DNA of 64,000 nucleotides from Streptococcus sobrinus DSM 20742 = ATCC 33478 (GTDB lineage Bacteria; Bacillota; Bacilli; Lactobacillales; Streptococcaceae), in NCBI RefSeq assembly GCF_000686605.1, contig NZ_JMLC01000001.1, positions 149,872-213,871 on the forward strand, written 5' to 3'. The position numbers were made by a program, and so were the translations under genes. The notes beneath the pieces were generated by a model. It did no database searches. It was not told the origin of the DNA and worked only from the letters and a program-made list of their open reading frames with translations. Positions 62,264 through 64,000 of this stretch are shown here, piece after piece (position 1 is the stretch's first letter; the number at the start of each line of letters is the position of its first letter).

Positions 62264-63229
62264 ATGATTAAGAAGCCAAGGCTATGTATAGTTATTCCTT
62301 GCTATAATGAGGAAAAGGTTCTTCCAGTTACTGAGCCGATTTTCCTTGCAAAGATAACTGAGCTAATTGAGTTAGGGAAAATTTCGGATGATAGCCGTAT
62401 ATTATTTGTTAATGATGGCAGTAAAGATGCAACTTGGTCATTAATTGAAAAATATGCTGATGAAACCCCATATGTGACAGGAATCTCGCAGAGTAGAAAT
62501 CGAGGGCATCAGAATGCAGTCTATGCCGGTCTAATGGAAGCCAAGGATAGTTTTGACATTACGATTTCTATTGATTGTGATGGTCAGGATGATGTAAATG
62601 CAATGAACCAGATGGTAGATGAATATTCAAATGGTTCTGAAATTGTCTATGGTGTCCGTGATAATCGAGATACTGATACCTTCTTTAAACGGGCTTCAGC
62701 ACAAGGGTTTTATAAGATCTTGAATCTTATGGGTGTTGAATCAGTGTACAATCATGCTGATTATCGTTTGGTATCCTGTAGGGTCTTAAAGGAATTCGCA
62801 AACTTTAAAGAAGTCAACCTCTTTTTAAGAGGAATATTCCCATTGGTTGGTTTTAAGAGTACCAGCGTTTATTATAAGCGTCATGAACGGCTTGCTGGTG
62901 AGTCTAAATATCCCTTAAGTAAAATGATAAATCTGGCGATTGATGGTATTACTAGTTTAAGTGTTAAGCCCATCAGAATTATAGCTTCGTTAGGTTTGAT
63001 TGTTGCTGGCTTTAGTTTTTTAGCTATTATTTGGATTTTAGTCCAGTATTTTCTCGGACATACTGTTAGCGGTTGGGCAAGTAACCTTGCTTTAGTTATG
63101 ATGGTATCTGGAATTCAGTTAATTAGTCTGGGTGTCATTGGCGAATATATCGGGAAGATTTATCTGGAAGTAAAAGAACGTCCCAAATATATTATTGAGA
63201 AGCGAACTGAGGATTTTAAGGATAGGTAG
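62264..63229 (+). CDS. Polyprenyl-phosphate glycosyltransferase, SccN/GtrB type
   Basis: A 321-residue GT2 enzyme. ATG 62264 follows AGAGGAG; the frame is open 14 codons further up, without a ribosome site. The catalytic domain has IVIPCYNEEKVLPVT, LFVNDGSKDATW, SQSRNRGHQNAVYAGLM and ISIDCDGQDDVNAM; two helices near the C-terminus (about 235-260 and 270-295) anchor it. SccN of S. mutans makes glucosyl-phosphoryl-undecaprenol for side chains, and this gene has the matching place at the end of the cluster. It is a distant paralogue of the gene at 47540. The IS element follows 55 bases later. Confidence 0.9.
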   Translation: MIKKPRLCIVIPCYNEEKVLPVTEPIFLAKITELIELGKISDDSRILFVNDGSKDATWSLIEKYADETPYVTGISQSRNRGHQNAVYAGLMEAKDSFDITISIDCDGQDDVNAMNQMVDEYSNGSEIVYGVRDNRDTDTFFKRASAQGFYKILNLMGVESVYNHADYRLVSCRVLKEFANFKEVNLFLRGIFPLVGFKSTSVYYKRHERLAGESKYPLSKMINLAIDGITSLSVKPIRIIASLGLIVAGFSFLAIIWILVQYFLGHTVSGWASNLALVMMVSGIQLISLGVIGEYIGKIYLEVKERPKYIIEKRTEDFKDR

Positions 63230-63283
63230 GATTTAAATTTATTTATCTATCTCTCCCACTTTGTATTTTTAGTCACTAATTTT

Positions 63284-64000
63284 TGTAGTGACCCCAAAAA
63301 GTTGGACATAATAGTTTAAGTGAAGGATTGCGTTCTGTATTGCACAGGACTCAGTCCTTTTAGTTTTAATTTAATCCGTTTGTTGTTGTCATAATCAATG
63401 TAGTCTGAAATGGCAAGCATTAACTCCTGGATAGATGTAAAGTCCCCTTCAAAACCATAAAACATTTCAGATTTTAAGGTTCCAAAGAAAGACTCCATCA
63501 TTCCATTATCTAAACTGTTACCCTTACGAGACATGGATGGTATCATCTTACGATCTTTTAGAAAATGGTGATAAGAAGCGTACTGATACTGCCAACCTTG
63601 GTCGCCATGTAAGATAGTTCCCTGATAGGTTTTGTCAGGAAAAGCCTCCTCAAGCATGGCTTTCAGCTGTTGTAAATTAGGAGAAGTAGATAAATTATAG
63701 GCAATAATTCACTGTTATAACCGTCGAGGACCGGTGACAAATAGAGCTTCTGATTACTCGCGGGAATGGCAAATTCTGTGACATCTGTGTAGCACTTCTT
63801 CAGAGGTTGGGAAGCCTCAAACCAACACCTAATCAGATTCTTAGCTTTCTTACCGACGTCTCCCTTGTAAGAATTATAGCGACGTTTAGCTCGGATTCTA
63901 GCCTTCAATCCAAGCTCCTTCATCAAGCGTTGAACTTTCTTGTGATTGAGGATATAGCCACGATTCAATAACTCTTGATGGATTCTACGATAGCCATATC
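63284..64000 (-). mobile_element. IS3-family insertion sequence, IS150-like, truncated by window end
   Basis: The element's transposase-terminal end is marked by TGTAGTGACCCCAAAAAGTT, with GGACA next, at about 63284-63308, a typical IS3-type terminal sequence just outside the orfB stop. The other end lies beyond base 64000. It is inserted directly after the polysaccharide cluster. Confidence 0.8.
63316..64000 (-). pseudogene. IS3-family transposase OrfB, frameshifted, 5' end outside window
   Basis: Read on the minus strand from the window edge: GYRRIHQELLNRGYILNHKK, the helix region before the integrase core, then CYTDVTEFAIPASNQKLYLS (first catalytic Asp), HGDQGWQYQYASYHH (second Asp) and GNSLDNGMMESFFGTLKSEM (Glu), closing with RIKLKLKGLSPVQYRTQSF. 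Between the first and second Asp, near 63704-63709, one base appears to be missing: GAATTATT where GAAATTATT would restore DGYNSE-IIAYNLSTSPNLQ. The frame therefore splits into two parts and the transposase should be inactive. Confidence 0.85.

Overview
The window is a low-to-mid GC Firmicute chromosome segment that reads as Streptococcus, most likely a mutans-group species of the sobrinus/downei/criceti type. Grounds for this: two LPxTG-anchored GbpC/Spa-domain dextran-binding-type adhesins side by side, a complete rhamnose-glucose polysaccharide (rgp/scc) cluster, murT-gatD, GlnPQ with tandem substrate-binding domains, DUF4044 next to obgE, and BOX-like repeats. The species is an inference; the genus is well supported. 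No rRNA or tRNA gene was seen.

Layout. 1-2.1 kb: 3' part of murF and a YwaF-type membrane protein. 2.2-3.1 kb, minus strand: a small double-glycine-leader peptide, a short companion gene, and a promoter with a 21-bp-spaced direct repeat like those bound by LytTR regulators. 3.1-9.4 kb: a BOX element, rnjB, estA, a membrane-anchored matrixin-like protease, a small membrane protein and an ABC-F ATPase. 9.8-16.8 kb: pyruvate dehydrogenase E1a, E1b, E2 and E3 (E3 carries its own lipoyl domain) followed by lplA. The operon is split after E1a by a cloverleaf repeat. 17-21.5 kb: the two GbpC-like adhesins. 21.7-23.9 kb, minus: murT-gatD (lipid II amidation). 25-28.3 kb: cdaA-cdaR-glmM. 28.3-31.4 kb: a broken RsuA gene, a DUF4044 peptide, obgE, a long hairpin array and a small acidic/basic protein. 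31.5-36.4 kb, minus: an ABC-F resistance-type ATPase behind a structured attenuator-like leader, then glnQ and glnP behind a GlnR box. 36.4-42.5 kb: frameshifted CPBP protease, uvrB, DUF554, frameshifted Nudix, orphan amino-acid-binding lipoprotein. 42.5-46.8 kb: rpsU, mscL, dnaG, rpoD. 47.2-63.2 kb: a MIP18-family protein, a polyprenyl-phosphate glycosyltransferase, rmlD, rgpA-F and a four-gene side-chain/glycerol-phosphate module. 63.3 kb to the end: a truncated, frameshifted IS3-family element.

How the genes work together. Cell-envelope assembly dominates: MurF and MurT-GatD on peptidoglycan, CdaA/CdaR/GlmM coupling c-di-AMP to UDP-GlcNAc supply, RmlD feeding dTDP-rhamnose to the Rgp pathway, RgpC/D exporting the polymer, SccH-type and glycosyltransferase genes decorating it, and sortase-anchored GbpC-like proteins binding dextran on the finished wall. 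LplA supplies lipoyl groups to the two lipoyl domains of the PDH complex.

The least explained material is intergenic. There are three copies of a cloverleaf-like repeat with compensatory base changes in its arms, two families of hairpins in which loop or flanks are kept while stems vary, and arrays of such hairpins after obgE and rpoD. A two-copy element precedes rnjB and the MIP18 gene. Two genes (ABC-F at 7461 and murT) have extended -10 boxes so close to the start codon that their mRNAs may be leaderless. Three host genes (rsuA-like, CPBP, Nudix) carry single frameshifts.
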